From Bolinopsis microptera (lineage: Eukaryota > Ctenophora > Tentaculata > Lobata > Bolinopsidae), in assembly GCF_026151205.1 (NCBI RefSeq), contig NC_087082.1:5339908-5403907 (forward strand): a DNA stretch of 64,000 nt, written 5' to 3'. Within the stretch, counting starts at the first letter, position 1; the number at the start of each line of letters is the position of its first letter. The notes below the pieces were generated by a model. That model was given only the letters and a program-made list of their open reading frames with translations, was not told the origin of the DNA and made no database searches. Made by a program: the position numbers and the translations under genes. This document shows positions 33,241-46,135 of the stretch, one piece after another.

Positions 33241-35932
33241 GTTACCTACCTGCTTCTTGATTATACGCCTAATGAATACTCGTGACTCCACTTTGACAGT
33301 TATATTCCGTTTACTACTCATTTTAAGATGTTTCGAAGCTACGATAATTGTAAACGAGTCTATATAAGCTTGCCATGGTAAAGAACGATTAGAGTTTCGA
33401 TTTTGGAAATTGTATCGATACGTAATATAATCTATTTTGTTGAAAGTAATAGAAGAAAAATAAAACTTTTGAAGATAACAAAATTGGTTCGAGAATCGGG
33501 GGTAGGGCTCATCTATATAAACAGAAAGTGTTGACAGTGCTTAGGCAGTGATTCAAGAGCATTATTACTGCGGATGTTGTACAATCAAACTTTGAAGTCC
33601 AGTTCCTAAAAATCGGAGTCTAACTTGGCCTCGGAGAAAGTCCTGAATAATTCATGCGACTAGTAATGAAAGCTCGATTTATTGGCAAGCATTATTTAGA
33701 CCGATCGAAGGAGGCCACACCAGTAATGTTTTCGCTTCACTGTCCACCGACGTACGTCCGTCGGACGCCGTTCAAGCTTAAACACTGATACTAAATTTTT
33801 CTTCGCTCAGCTACCATTAATCTGTTTATTCTTGTTCAACGATAAACCTAATCCAGTAACTGAGTTCAACAACGAATATCACTCTAATTACTGTAGTTTA
33901 AACTCTACTAATTTTATAATTTTCTTTAGAGAGACCCCTTCCATTTCTCATTTCTTTACTGTCATTATATTTCCATTTACATCACCATTCATTTCTACAA
34001 AACTTATATCTCGCAGTGGCAGTGATTTATATATCTTGTTTAATAGAAGAATGTTGTCAAGCACATTTAAGAACATCATGACGAAAACACTGAATTCCCT
34101 CTCAGCGTTTCATCATGTTACAACAGTAAGTATGCTACTAGACGCAGCTCTGTCTGTACTGTCTGTTACTTACTACACTGAATATCACTGTGTGACCCTG
34201 TACTTTATCTCTGATACTGCTACACTGAAGATCAGTATGTAGAGTTCAAGTATCATATAATATTCCACCTTTTCCAGCACATAATACTCCATGATTTGCA
34301 GCACTGCTTAGCATGCTCAGATCGTTTAACACGCTCATTCACCGAATTTAAAACCGATCACTTGATGCACCACGTGACGCACCTACGTGTCACGTGACGT
34401 ACATTAGGCCTCCACACAGGGCGTAGTCCCTCACGATGTCTCGTTATTGGCTAGAAGCGGATTAGTAAACAGATAAAGGCATCCTCCTTGAGACAGGCTG
34501 CTTCCAAAGCTATCACTGTAGCGTGGTGGGCGCCCCCAAACCACTGTAGTAAGTTCCACAGAGAGTTTTAAAGTGCCGGCTGGTGGCTGGTCAATATGCG
34601 GCGAGTACAGGCTCAAAGTGCGGCTGTCGTCTAGCGGCTGTAAGTTCTGTTAAAGCGGATACTGTTAACTGTTAGCATGGATAATACAGGAGGAAAACTG
34701 GCGTTCTTCCAGTGAAGCGTGGAGAAAGTTCTCTCTTCTATTTGCAATAAAGTGAATATGTCGAGCTCAGATTCTTACAGACCAGATAGACTAAACAGGA
34801 GTTTTGTAGTACAGGCGGTTAATTACAGGCGGTTAACATTATTACAGGCGGTTAATACAATTACAATAGTGAATAGTGAGCGGTTGGTGCACTGGTCATA
34901 ATGTCGGCCTTCCCTCGGAGCAAGGGTGTACGAGGTGCGGACTGCTTGCGGAGTGTGGTAAACGGCGCAATAAAAAGTAAACGGTTGAATGATTCGAGAA
35001 AGCACTGCTACAGAAGATGCTTAATCTCGAATATGTGGAGAAGTGGAGAAATGGAGTACAGATTTGTGGTCGTTTAGGCACGGCTTGGCTGTTCAGAATA
35101 TCATGTATATTAGAAATAGACTGACTGAAAATTTAATACTTTAATAGAGAATTAAGCAAAGTTCTGCTAATTATAGTTATAAAGCTGTCTTGTATGGTAG
35201 ACTACCTATAGTAGTAGTTATAAATTTGTCTCTGTTTTAAAAATATCTCCACCAAGAATCGTACGATTATAGGTTTCCATTTTTATGTCTTACAACAGAA
35301 TTAAAGAGCTGAAGGTAAAGGAGAAAATCCAAGTTTCAGAAAAATCTATCAAACTGTTCGTATCCCGGGGGAGCTAATACGTGCACGATGTGTGACGTTA
35401 AAGAATGAGACGTAAGCGATAATATGAAACCTATCTGCTGGAAATTTAAACAGCACGAAAGTCACGTGATATCTCTTAACTATACTGCAGACAATACAAT
35501 TAGATACAAACATGGACACTACAGAGAACAATAGCGAGATTAAACACAATATATTATATAACCTGTTTAATCTTTAAAACACAATAAGTATCCAGTATCC
35601 ACCTAGTAAACACAATACAAATTATAAGCACAGTATCTTCCTATTATCCACAGTAAGTTGTATAACACAATAAGCACAATAAGCACAACTACATTATTTA
35701 ACACAATAAACACAACTATATAACACAATAAACACAACTATATAGCCTAAAAAACACAATTAACACAATAATACCCACCTGTAAAACTTCAAGTCATACA
35801 CAAGGTGGAGATGCAGTGAGGGAATGTGCTCAGAGGCTTCAAGAGGTTTAATTCAAACATTTACACTCCAATCTAAAATTACATAACCACATCGGATGCA
35901 ATCTACAGAATTGTAATGACTCATCTGCTCGT
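33241..35932. other. Intergenic region, no supported gene
   Basis: A 136-codon plus-strand open frame (33832-34242, no ATG at its start) shows no domain. Two CACGTGAC motifs at 34371 and 34391 flank a TACGTG, an E-box-like cluster. Three ACAGGCGGTTAA words lie at 34812-34855. Loose AACACAATAA repeats occur at 35570-35775. TGCTTGCGGAG is at 34943-34953. Confidence 0.45.
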
Positions 35933-36135
<203 letters not shown>

Positions 36136-37204
36136 TAGCTGATAGGTACATAGTAGATAGTAGAGAGGAGTGGGTATAAAACAACAACAAACTGTGGTTT
36201 AATTCTGTGGTGTCAGTGTTAATCCCGGTCTGGGATAAGATCTGGGATAAGATAACTACTGAGTGGCAAAGGTTCAGGTATTAAAACCATTCATTACGGT
36301 CGAAGCAGTAGTTGTACTAGATTGCTTGCGGAGTTGTGCTAGTAGTCTTGACGGTACCCATGCTAAACCTCCAGCTCCAACAATCCATCAATCCAAAAAT
36401 TAACTATGCTAGAGTCACGCCCTTTTTAGCGCATTTGATAATATCTTACCTTATCCGCTTTTGAAGCTATTATAGACGTCGGGTTTTGCTTAAACTGAAG
36501 CAGAATCTGCTTATTATTATTTCCTGAAGCCCCTAACAAAAATCGCCAAAAGCTGCCGAAGAGAGAAGGATTTGGTAGGGAACTGTAGTGTAGTTGTCAC
36601 TGTTCATTCGTATGACGTAACCATGGTAACGATGGTTCGTTTAGTTCTCACGATCTGCTGTAGTTCTAATAATATTCTAATCAATTAAAATTATAAGCGT
36701 TAACTGGGAGAAAGATAATGACCTTGATTGTACTAACGTGACGACTATTTCCATTAATTAGCGTATTTTTCCTTACTTAGTCTGATCGGAAACAGAAAGT
36801 ATCCTTAGTATACTTTACTTTAATACTAATCAGAAAACCTTAGTATCTTGATATAATGCTCTTGATCTAAAGTAAAAGACCTTAACTTTAGTCTTCAGAA
36901 GTCGCACCTTTATAAATATTATTGTGTGAAATTTGAAAGATGGAGATAAGATTAGTCCAAATCTTAGACAAGAAGTCCAGCAAATGATTGTCACGATGTA
37001 GTCGCCTCGAGGTGACGTGAAACTAATGTAATCATATCGGAACCATGATTAATTGTTCATCTCAAAACACCTGACCCATTTAGTGATTGATGAAGGTTTG
37101 GTCATGAAAGCAAATACTGCTCAGTTAGCATATAAAAAGTAGTGAAATAAACCTCCCAAGCTCTCTAAAGACAACATTGAGAGTAACCCCTAGCAAGTAG
37201 CAAC
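36136..37204. other. Intergenic region
   Basis: No gene supported. It contains TGCTTGCGGAG (36323-36333) and a perfect palindromic X-box (36617-36630). Confidence 0.4.
36617..36630. promoter_or_regulatory. Perfect palindromic RFX X-box match
   Basis: GTAACCATGGTAAC fits the X-box consensus GTHNCC-AT-RRNAAC bound by RFX factors and is self-complementary. No gene start was recognised next to it. Confidence 0.4.
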
Positions 37205-37385
37205 TTGGAAACTGAAAGAGGCTGGTTTGAAATGGATGCGTTTAGAAAGCTCCTAAAAAGTCTGGAGTATCTTCAGAATCCGGCAGGTGATGAAATGGTT
37301 CATATTATAGTTGAAACGACAAGGTATTATTATAACATAATATCCGGGCTGGTGCTCCGGTATTTTATTTTAGGTAAGCGTTTAA
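37205..37385. repeat. Diverged dispersed repeat, copy A
   Basis: GA.AGAGGCTGGTTT(G/A)AAA, GCG.TTAGAA..CTCCT, GGTGATGA.A and TCCGG.CTG.TGC blocks recur in the same order at 37985-38140. The open frame here (37205-37447) begins at TTG, and its RYFIL ends at a GTAAG, but the second copy is broken. An old transposon piece is as likely as an exon. Confidence 0.4.
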
Positions 37386-37984
37386 TTTACTACACTATTA
37401 AAGAACAGTGTGGAACCTGCTATGCAACCGTTGTGAAAGAAAAGTAGTGTTTAAATATTTTTATAAGCGTACGGGAGAATAACGAGTACCAAACACTAGT
37501 ACCAATAAATAGTTCTCTAACTGAAAAAACTTGCAGTAATACTGTTTAAATATATATATATAAACTCATCTCTTTGAAAACGTATTTGTATAAGTATCAT
37601 GTATTACCTTTCTCATAAAATCCATACTTCATAAAAATAAGTTCTTATGTACATGTTACTCATGAGTCGCTTTAGATGGTTTGAACTGAATCTTTGGGTT
37701 TTGAGTTCTTTATGGCTATAAAGCGATGTATAAATTCCTACTTATTATTATTATTATTATATATACTGCAAGTTTAAAGTCTCCTCAAGATAATACGATT
37801 GAGTTATTTTACTGACGTTTAACAAGATATAATTGTGTTTCATTTTATTGGGGAAAAAACAAAGCAGTCGAAATAAACTACACTCATCGAATATAACTGA
37901 CTGGTCACATACAAGATACAAAAAACGTATCGTGCAAGTGGACTACTGCAGTCTCAGCAAGAACCTCCTAAGCTTAACAAAAAG
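37386..37984. other. Intergenic, nothing recognised
   Basis: AT-rich with a (TA)n run near 37550 and a (TTA)n run near 37740. Confidence 0.4.
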
Positions 37985-38140
37985 GTCACAAATTGAAGAG
38001 AGGCTGGTTTAAAACGGAAGCGGTTAGAATACTCCTGTGAGTCTGGTAGGTGATGATATAATGTGTTAGAAACAAATTTGATCCGGTCTGATGCCCTTCT
38101 ATTTAATTGTAGGTAGTTTTGAACTTGTCTCTTGAAGAGG
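37985..38140. repeat. Diverged dispersed repeat, copy B
   Basis: Same-orientation relative of 37205-37385, with small indels and stops in the equivalent frame. Confidence 0.4.
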
Positions 38141-38221
38141 TAGGTAGATGTGAAACTTAATTTAGAAGTGCTGTGAGAGAAAGATGGTCTATTAGAGAGT
38201 TAGAGGGTAACAACATGACAG

Positions 38222-38395
38222 CATCATAGTGCGTAATCCTGTGTAATACTGTGTGATCCTGTGTAATCCTGTGTAATGCTGTGTAATGCTGTGTAATGCC
38301 GTGTAATGTTGTGTAATCCTGTGTAATCCTATTTAATCCTGTGTTATCCTGTGTTATCCTGTGTTATCCTGTGTTATCCTGTGTAATCCTGGTGT
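38222..38395. repeat. 10-bp minisatellite (TGTGTAATCC)n
   Basis: About 16 units of TGTGTAATCC, TGTGTAATGC and TGTGTTATCC. Perfect over most of its length. Confidence 0.92.
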
Positions 38396-38710
38396 TAGTT
38401 GTGGTTCTCTTGTCTGCTGTGAAAAAAATATATTACATAATTATATTATCATGGCTATTAAAAATCCATGTCACAATTAAATTTTTTTAATACAAATACG
38501 TCAAGCATTATAATATTAATAATAAAATATATAAATGGAAAAGTCGCACGACTCAGCTTGTTGGTTTGTCATATTGTTGTCTGTTGATGACATGAAGGTA
38601 CAAGGGGCTACCTCTCGTCCAATGAAATGGTGCCAATAACAGCTATAACTCTGCACCCGTGTCAATATGTTCATTATATGCAAGCCTCTTGATTTATAAG
38701 TATAAACAAT

Positions 38711-38718
38711 AACTAATG
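38711..38718. other. 8-bp target-site duplication, left
   Basis: AACTAATG, identical to 39362-39369, directly abuts the fold-back element. Confidence 0.8.
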
Positions 38719-39361
38719 GGTTCTTTTGCGATAGTCAAAACGCGACAACTAGCGCTGGATGGCGACAACTAGCGCTATCCAGCGCTAGTTGTCGCCATCC
38801 AGCGCTAGTTGTCGCTATCCAGCGCTGGATAACGCTGGCCAGCGCAAAATATATATGTTCGATAATTGTCGCTATCCAGCGCTAGTTGTCGCCATCCAGC
38901 GCTAGTTGTCGCCATCCAGCGCTAGTTGTCGCTATCCAGCGCTAGTTATCGAACTGTTTTCTGCGATAAGCGCTGGCTAGCGCTGGCCAGCGCTGGTTAG
39001 CGCTAGCTGACGAGTAATAGCGAAAAAATTTTGCGCTGGACTGGATATCGATGGCTATCGCTTAGCGCTGGCCAGCGCTAGTTGTCGCTATCCAGCGCTA
39101 GTTGTCGCTATCCAGCGCTAGTTATCGAACTGTTTTCTGCGATAGCCAGTTGCGCTGGCCATCGCAAACTATCGCGTGCGACAGTGTCGCATAGCCAGCG
39201 ACAACTAGCGCTGGATAGCGACAACTAGCGCTGGATGGCGACAACTAGCGCTGGATGGCGACAACTAGCGCTGGATAGCGACAATTATCGAACATATATA
39301 TTTTGCGCTGGCCAGCGTTATCCAGCGCTAGTTGTCGCGTTTTGACTATCGCAAAAGAACC
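38719..39361. mobile_element. 643-bp fold-back transposon with nested hairpin repeats
   Basis: The ends GGTTCTTTTGCGATAGTC and its inverse match perfectly for 42 bp. After an insertion in the left arm the match resumes (GGATAACGCTGGCCAGCGC, ATATATATGTTCGATAAT). Exact 8-bp duplications AACTAATG flank it. The interior is mainly copies of AGCGCTAGTTGTCGC and its reverse complement, so the whole element can fold on itself at several scales. There is no transposase, so it is non-autonomous. The 8-bp duplication fits hAT-, P- or Merlin-like integration; the GG ends do not decide. Confidence 0.85.
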
Positions 39362-39369
39362 AACTAATG
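39362..39369. other. 8-bp target-site duplication, right
   Basis: AACTAATG, matching 38711-38718. Confidence 0.8.
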
Positions 39370-40205
39370 TTATTACAGTGCAACATTGGTTCAATTGCAT
39401 AAAGACCTTCTCGAGAAGCTAATATCATCTGACATGATAATTGATAGCAACACAATAAAATGTTACAGATGAAAAAAACTATTTTTACTGCAAAAAATTT
39501 ATAAAAAAAATAATTTAAGCAAAAGAAAAGAATATTCATAAGATTAAGTTGGTGATATGATAATAAGAGAATTAAGAATTCACATAATAATTGAGAAGAA
39601 GTATCAGTACTAAAAGTACTGAAGTAGCATAGCTTAGTGAACCGAGTACTGTGTAAAAACAACATTCGGATACCTACATCTACTTAGTTAATACAAACGC
39701 CTGTTGTTAAACAGATAAAGGATGGTGTTGTGAGAGCTTTGAGGACGTACAAAAATTATTGAAACAGATCATGAACCTACCGCATAGAATCATAACTGTT
39801 AAGAAGGGGTAGGAGGGGGTCCAACCTTAACCGTTCAGATCAGATGATATGTTAACGGCCATTATTCAGCACACTTTTAGTATAGGAACGTGCCGTGAAT
39901 ACTGGAGCGGAATGTTACCGGGATCCGGGGTGGTATCTTGGTATCCTTCTGGAGACACGTGTTTCCAGAGGCTCTGATTAGTGAACGTTATGTCACTAAG
40001 GTTGTTATCCAACTAAAGAACTGCAACTGTGTGTTTAACTGTAAAACTAATGTCAGATATTATAAAACACCTGTTGTAGAAACACGTGCACAAATCTCTA
40101 TTGGGGACAGTATTTACAGACTCTAAACATCTGATACTGATACTGATAGTGTAAAATAAAACAGCATGGACAGTGTTTCCAGGATCTTACTGTAAGGCAG
40201 GCCAG
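39370..40205. other. Intergenic, nothing recognised
   Basis: AT-rich sequence without supported coding content. Confidence 0.4.
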
Positions 40206-40284
40206 GGTTCACATAATATTACGTCAGCAGCCGAGGGGCGAGGTGGAAGCGGGTTTGGAAATGCTGATGGGGGGGGGGGGGGGG
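40206..40284. mobile_element. Partial MITE copy plus G16 run
   Basis: GGGTTCACATAATATTACGT and the following CAGCCGAG.GG.GAGG..G correspond to an end and the subterminal part of the element at 18137-18305. The other end is not visible. A pure G16 run follows at 40269-40284. Confidence 0.4.
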
Positions 40285-41393
40285 AGGAGGATTGGGGACT
40301 GGGCCTTATACTCGAATTTTGGCCTAATTAAGGAACGTATCAAAAATGACTCTGACGTTTCATACTACCCTGATCGTTATGACCCAAAAATATTTGTTCG
40401 GTTTTTCGTAACATAAAACTAATATAAAAGGTTTCAGTGTGGTGTTAAGAAGAGTACAGCCCCGTTCTAAGAGGCAAGCAAAGAACAACAACAACACTAA
40501 CAGTGAGGACCACAACAAGAAGACCGGCTTCAAGGAATACACCTTCATTTTACCATCGTTAGTTTATTATACCTTCATTTTACCATCGTTAGTTTACTTT
40601 CAGTTACATAATATTGTCTTTAATACTTACTGGTTATTGGTTAATTACATGTCGACTAATAATTATACTGGTAATCAAATTACAGTACCAACGGTCATTA
40701 GTCTTTTAATGGGAATCCTCTTACAATTCAACGAAATTGAATAAGAGAGTACTTATCTCCCGCCCTTACCTGCGATAGACGAAAATATATATCAACAACA
40801 ACAACAATAATAAATAGATAACAAAGAACAGATAAGTTGCACAATATATGAATAGTGAATATGTAAAATAGCGTTGTTAACAAAAAACTAACGCTAAGTA
40901 GACTTAACTTGGTGTAAACACACTACTTGACACAGCAACATACTAAGTAATCTAGCAACCAGTAACAGAGTAACGTACGAAACCGTTTAATGACGGACAT
41001 GCTGTAAAATAGCTAATTATAAAAGTTCATTGAAATTTCCCTGACAGGTATCAATAAAAACGCCGGTGGCTTCAGATCGCCCAACTGCTCACCATTTAAA
41101 CTTAATTATCTGTTATATATATTATATTATAGTACGTGAGGTTAAAGTGTTTAAAATTAAAATGTCCACTAATTATATTAATTCGATACAGATTATTTTT
41201 CAATTAAATTAATTGAATGACTACTGTCCACAGTTTATTGTAAGTTAAATGTAAGCCCACATAGTCTGCTACATGTTGCAGTTAAACAACACATATTATA
41301 CTAATATAATAGAGACACTGTCTGTCTGCACTCCGCGACAACACAGTACGAATATAAGGTGCTGAAATAAAATCTGATAACAGCTTTGTTACA
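40285..41393. other. Intergenic, nothing recognised
   Basis: AT-rich, with short direct repeats such as TATACCTTCATTTTACCATC at 40538 and 40569. No gene supported. Confidence 0.4.
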
Positions 41394-41520
41394 ATTACTC
41401 AATAAATGAGTAATATTTCAATAAATAGACGGTGCGATAAATTGCTTTAACAGCTCATTAAACATTGGGAAACATTGTTACAATTACTCAATAAATGAGT
41501 AATATTTCAATAAATAGACG
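41394..41520. repeat. Direct repeat containing a 20-bp palindrome-like core
   Basis: ATTACTCAATAAATGAGTAA followed by TATTTCAATAAATAGACG occurs twice, near 41394-41432 and 41480-41521. Related ACATTGGGAAA words lie between and at 41952. Confidence 0.75.
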
Positions 41521-42303
41521 ATAGTATCTAATCGGGTAAAATGAATAATAATATTACTATTATATCCCGACCATACCATCAAGGGAATTTAAAGATATAA
41601 TTTGTTGATGTTAGACCGGCTCACAAAATCAACAATTCTAGATAATAATTGTCAAGCGAGTCATGAACAACTAAGGACATTACAAACACTGACGTTGTAT
41701 CGATTCTATTTGCAAACAAGCTTACAAATTACAAAACTAAGTGCAATTTTGCAATTTTGGAATTTTTGGAATTTTTCAAAAGACCCACCCACCCCCTTCG
41801 CGGTACTAACTGTTTTTTCGGCTAATAATTAAGACACCCACCCCTTTTGCCGGCTTTTGCGGTACTAACTGTTGAGAAATCACGGTACTAACTGTGTCTT
41901 GGTATATAAAATAAGGTACCCACCCATAAATTGTTTTAAACAACTCATTGAACATTGGGAAATGGGCAAATTATACCCACTAATTTAGTGGGGGTTTTGT
42001 TTTCAATGTAGTCGAATGAGATAAAATGTTACAAAAAAATTTAAAAAATTTAAAAATACCCAAAACAAAACTCAAAAAAACCTCAAAACCCATTCCCCAA
42101 ATTAAAATTTGAGGTAAAATGAGATTTTTGGGGTTGGACACCCCATTTGGTACCATGTACTAACTGTTTTTCTGGGAAATGAGCAGCAGACCCACCACTT
42201 AGTAGTTAGTACAAGAGTACTAACTGCGTTTTGGAAGAAAATATGACCCACCCCCCATTCCCCATCGTCACGTACGATTCTGACCTTAACATCCCCCCGG
42301 AGT
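41521..42303. other. Intergenic with GGTACTAACTG words
   Basis: (G)GTACTAACTG(T/C) recurs near 41802, 41862, 41884, 42158 and 42214, a loose dispersed repeat. No gene supported. Confidence 0.45.
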
Positions 42304-42580
42304 GGTAAGTAACCTAGCAACCAGTAACCTAGCAACCAGTAACTTAGCAACTAGTAACCTAGCAACCAGTAACCTAGCAACCAGTAACCTAGCAACCAGT
42401 AACCTAGCAACCAGTAACCTAGCAACTAGTAACCTAGCAACCAGTAACCTAGTAACCAGTAACCTAGCAACCAGTAACCTAGCAACCAGTAACCTAGCAA
42501 CCAGCAACCTAGCAACCAGTAACCTAGCAACCAGTAACCTAGCAACCAGTAACCTAGCAACCAGTAACCTAGCAACCATA
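42304..42580. repeat. 15-bp minisatellite (AACCTAGCAACCAGT)n, about 18 copies
   Basis: Period 15, nearly perfect. It contains GTAACCTAGCAAC in almost every unit, the same X-box-like core as the 32-bp arrays. Open frames on both strands follow from the period and are not genes. Confidence 0.97.
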
Positions 42581-43652
42581 TAACAAGGTGGTACCTCCTT
42601 AAATCACGGGAAAATGAGGGGTAAACAGACAAAACTATAAACATGTAAAAAGTAGAAGACTCCTGTGTTACAATTGTCTTCACATGTTACCATGACAACA
42701 GCATTTGTCTACACTTCTATTTCGTTAATTTAACCGTTGACAAGGACAATTTAGGCTAGTAAGTAGTAACAGCAGAAATTCTTAGTTTATGTGCACTGTC
42801 TTAAAATTAAAATAGTTAACAAGTGGTAAAGAAAACATAGTGCTTTAGCGGAATTCAACTTCACAATCAGTCACCTTCAGGATAATATTCAATCTATCCT
42901 TAATCCTACCGATTTCAACTCAGATAGTGCAAAATTTATTTAACTGCCGCCTGTCATCAAAGAATTAATTACAATCAAATAAAATTCTGTAACCCTCAAA
43001 AATAACTCAAGAACAGTGCAGGTGGTGATGCTTTCCTGGCTTGCTAAGTTGCTAAGTTGCTAGATAACTACTGTTGCTAGGCTACTGTTGTTGTTGTTGG
43101 TCCAACTGTATTAATACTGTCATCAAATTATCGTTCGTTTATAAGCTGGGACTGGGTCACTGGGTGGTTCTAATGACCAATTTTTAAAAAAGTAACAAAC
43201 AATTTTAAACACATCATTGAAAATAATAATCATAAATATCCCACACTGGTTAGATCAGCACGACGGAATTAAACCTCATCTGACCTCATTTTTGAGAAAA
43301 GCAAAATTTTTTACTTTGGCCAGATTATATTACTCAAAATATTATAACAATTTGTGCACAATGAGACAAGTCTCCACCCTTTTCAAACATTTGCGTCCCT
43401 AAATAGCAAAACATGTCATTATTGTAAAACCAAACTCTCGTTAAACCACACTCTTCTCACTGATTTGTCCTTGATAGGAATTGTTCGGAGCCTCTGATGT
43501 AGTGGTGTAGTGGTATTTGAGGGCGAGTGCGATCTTAATTGTAGATAAAGAACATAAAAAAACAAAACTAGCCTAAAGATCAGCATTTTGAATCGCATGT
43601 TCAGTGTTCACAAGTCCTATATTATAAGTTCTATTAGTATTACAAGTAGTTA
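42581..43652. other. Intergenic region
   Basis: No gene supported. GTTGCTA-type words recur at 43045-43095. Confidence 0.4.
42686..42699 (+). promoter_or_regulatory. RFX X-box match
   Basis: GTTACCATGACAAC fits GTHNCC-AT-RRNAAC exactly. It lies about 100 bp after the 15-bp array. No adjacent gene start was recognised. Confidence 0.35.
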
Positions 43653-44483
43653 TGGACACGTTCATTGAAGTTTGAGGATATTGGTAAATATTAGTGACCC
43701 TACTAAATGGCACGATGATGTAAAATGTGTCACACTATAAAACTATATAAACCCTGAATGGTTAGGATAATCGTTTCATCCTCTAGATAAACTTTGTCGC
43801 ATAACGATATCTTTATCAGACGATAAGATATCGCTTAAATGCGGCCGGCAGTGAGTTGTAAACTTTGTCACACTATAAAAACGTGACAGAGTTTATATGG
43901 ACCCCTTGTTGCCGTGTTTGACCAAATTTTCGAATTTAAAATTTATAGGATAGTTGCATATGACTAATATCAACATATTTAGCGACTTTTTTCGTTAAAT
44001 GGTAGCACCATGTAAACTCCGTCACACATTTAAGAAATTTATATGAGGGATGTTTATGACATCCTGACAAAAAATGCCGAATAGTCTAGAATTATTTTGT
44101 GAACTGAATGTGTTTGGAATTATTCACATATTTCATTGTTATAGGCAAATACAAATACAGAAGGCAGAAATAGGTAAATTTAGTCACATAAATTTGTATG
44201 ATATCTCAACATGTGTGAAATTGAGTAAATATTAGTATACCAACTTAAACACCCTATATTACGTACTATGGATCAATTAACAATATTTCAACCATACGCC
44301 GGTCATATAAATTATTATATGGCAGTATTATGTTAACATTGGCAAAATTTAAACACCTGAACAGGGTAAAAATTTGTAAATTTCGTCACAAAAAAAATAT
44401 TATAACTTTATTTGCTCCGTGTTGGCAAAATAACTAATTTATCGACATAGTGATGGTGATAAAGTAACATTATATACTAATTG

Positions 44484-45545
44484 AGGTATGATTCTTCAAA
44501 ATAGGGGCAAGAAATGTAAATTTCGTCACATCAGCCATAGCATTTGTTAGATAGATTTTCTTTCATATCAACTGCCCTTATTATAGCTAGAATGGATTTA
44601 TACAGGAAATATAGAAACCCATGCCCATTTTTCATCACATTGAAATTATACTGTTCGGGCAGGAAAAGTAAATTTCGTCACATTTCGGTAAATTAGTGAT
44701 ATCAAACTCAGCATTGTTAAACTTGGGTTCTGATTTGCTGAAAAATAACCAACCAATAATTCCTGGAAGAAAATTGAATTTTAACCGAGGTATGGTTCTT
44801 CAAAATAGGGGCAAGAAATGTAAATTTTGTCACATACGTCATTTTAAAATTTAGATAGATTTTCTTTCATATCAATAGTCCTTATTATAGTTAGAATGGA
44901 TTTATACAGGAAATGTAGAAACCCATGCCAATTTTTCATCACATTGAAACTATACTGTTGGGGCAGGAAAAGTAAATTTCGTCACATTTCAATAACTTAG
45001 TAATTCCTGGAAGAAAAATGAATTTTAACCGAGGTATGGTTCTTCAAAATTTACTAAGTTACATTTCAGTAACTTAGTAAAATTAAACTCAGCATTGTTA
45101 AACTTGAGTTCTATTTTGCTAAACAATAACCAACCAATAATTCCTGGAAGAACATTGAATTCTAACCGAGGTATGGTTCTTCAAAATAGGGTCAAGAAAT
45201 GTAAATTTTGTCACATACGTCATTTTAAAATTTAGATAGATTTTCTTTCATATCAACAGTCCTTATTATAGTTGGAATGGATTTATACAGGAAATATAGA
45301 AACCCATGCCAATTTTTCATCACATTGAAATTATACTGTTGGGGCAGGAAAAGTAAATTTCGTCACATTTCAGTAACTTAGTAAAATTAAACTCAGCATT
45401 GTTAAACTTGAGTTCTATTTTGCTAAACAATAACCAACCAATAATTCCTGGAAGAACATTGAATTCTAACCGAGGCCAGGTATGGTTCTTCAAAATAGGG
45501 TCAAGAAATGTAAATTTCGTCACATACGAGTACGTCATTGTAAAA
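44484..45545. repeat. Repeated blocks inside the 3-kb element
   Basis: Blocks with GAGGTATGGTTCTTCAAAAT, CAAGAAATGTAAATTT.GTC and ATTTTTCATCACATTGAAA recur near 44484, 44788, 45031 (short), 45167 and 45474. These are imperfect internal duplications of about 300-400 bp. Short open frames in this stretch are repeat products. Confidence 0.8.
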
Positions 45546-45704
45546 TTTAGATACAATTTCTTTCACGTGAACAGTCCTAATTACAGTCCGAAATGATTAA
45601 TACAGAGATACAGGAAATATAAAAACCCCTGCCATTTTATAATGTATGTAATATGTTAATCACAGACTATTTCATTCTATAATCATTGTTTCCAAATTTA
45701 ACCT

Positions 45705-46135
45705 ATTTATGATGTCTTATCATTTTGTGACGATGTTTACATCAACTGCCCTATACTTGAATCAACTGTATCTGTGTATCGTCCTTATATAGAGTTTTCC
45801 CGCAAAATTTAACTTATTTACGATGTCGTATCATTTTGTGACGATGTTTACATCAACTGCCCTATACTTGAATCAACTGTATCCGTGTATCGTCCTTATA
45901 TAGAGTTTTCCCGCAAAATGTAACCTATTTACGATGTCGTATCATTTTGTGACGATGTTTACAACAACTGCCCTATACTTGAATAAACTGTATCCGTGTA
46001 TCGTCCTTATATAGATTTTCCCCGCTAAATGTAACCTATTTACGATGTCGTATCATTTTGTGACGATGTTTACATTAACTGCCCTATACTTGAATCAACT
46101 GTATCCGTGTATCGTCCTTATATAGAGTTTTCCCG
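45705..46135. repeat. 111-bp tandem repeat, four copies, inside the 3-kb element
   Basis: TGTGACGATGTTTAC anchors at 45726, 45837, 45948 and 46059 give a period of exactly 111 bp. Each unit carries one reverse-oriented copy of the element's 15-bp word. Confidence 0.95.

Noticed and set aside
33832-34242. 136-codon plus-strand open frame
   Set aside because: It begins without ATG, has no recognisable domain or signal, and its AT-rich composition matches non-coding surroundings.
42286-42683. Open frames on both strands over the 15-bp repeat
   Set aside because: The period is a multiple of three and the unit lacks stops, so both strands are open by construction.
44484-45600. Short open frames inside the 3-kb element
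   Set aside because: They fall in internal duplications, overlap on both strands and resemble no transposase.
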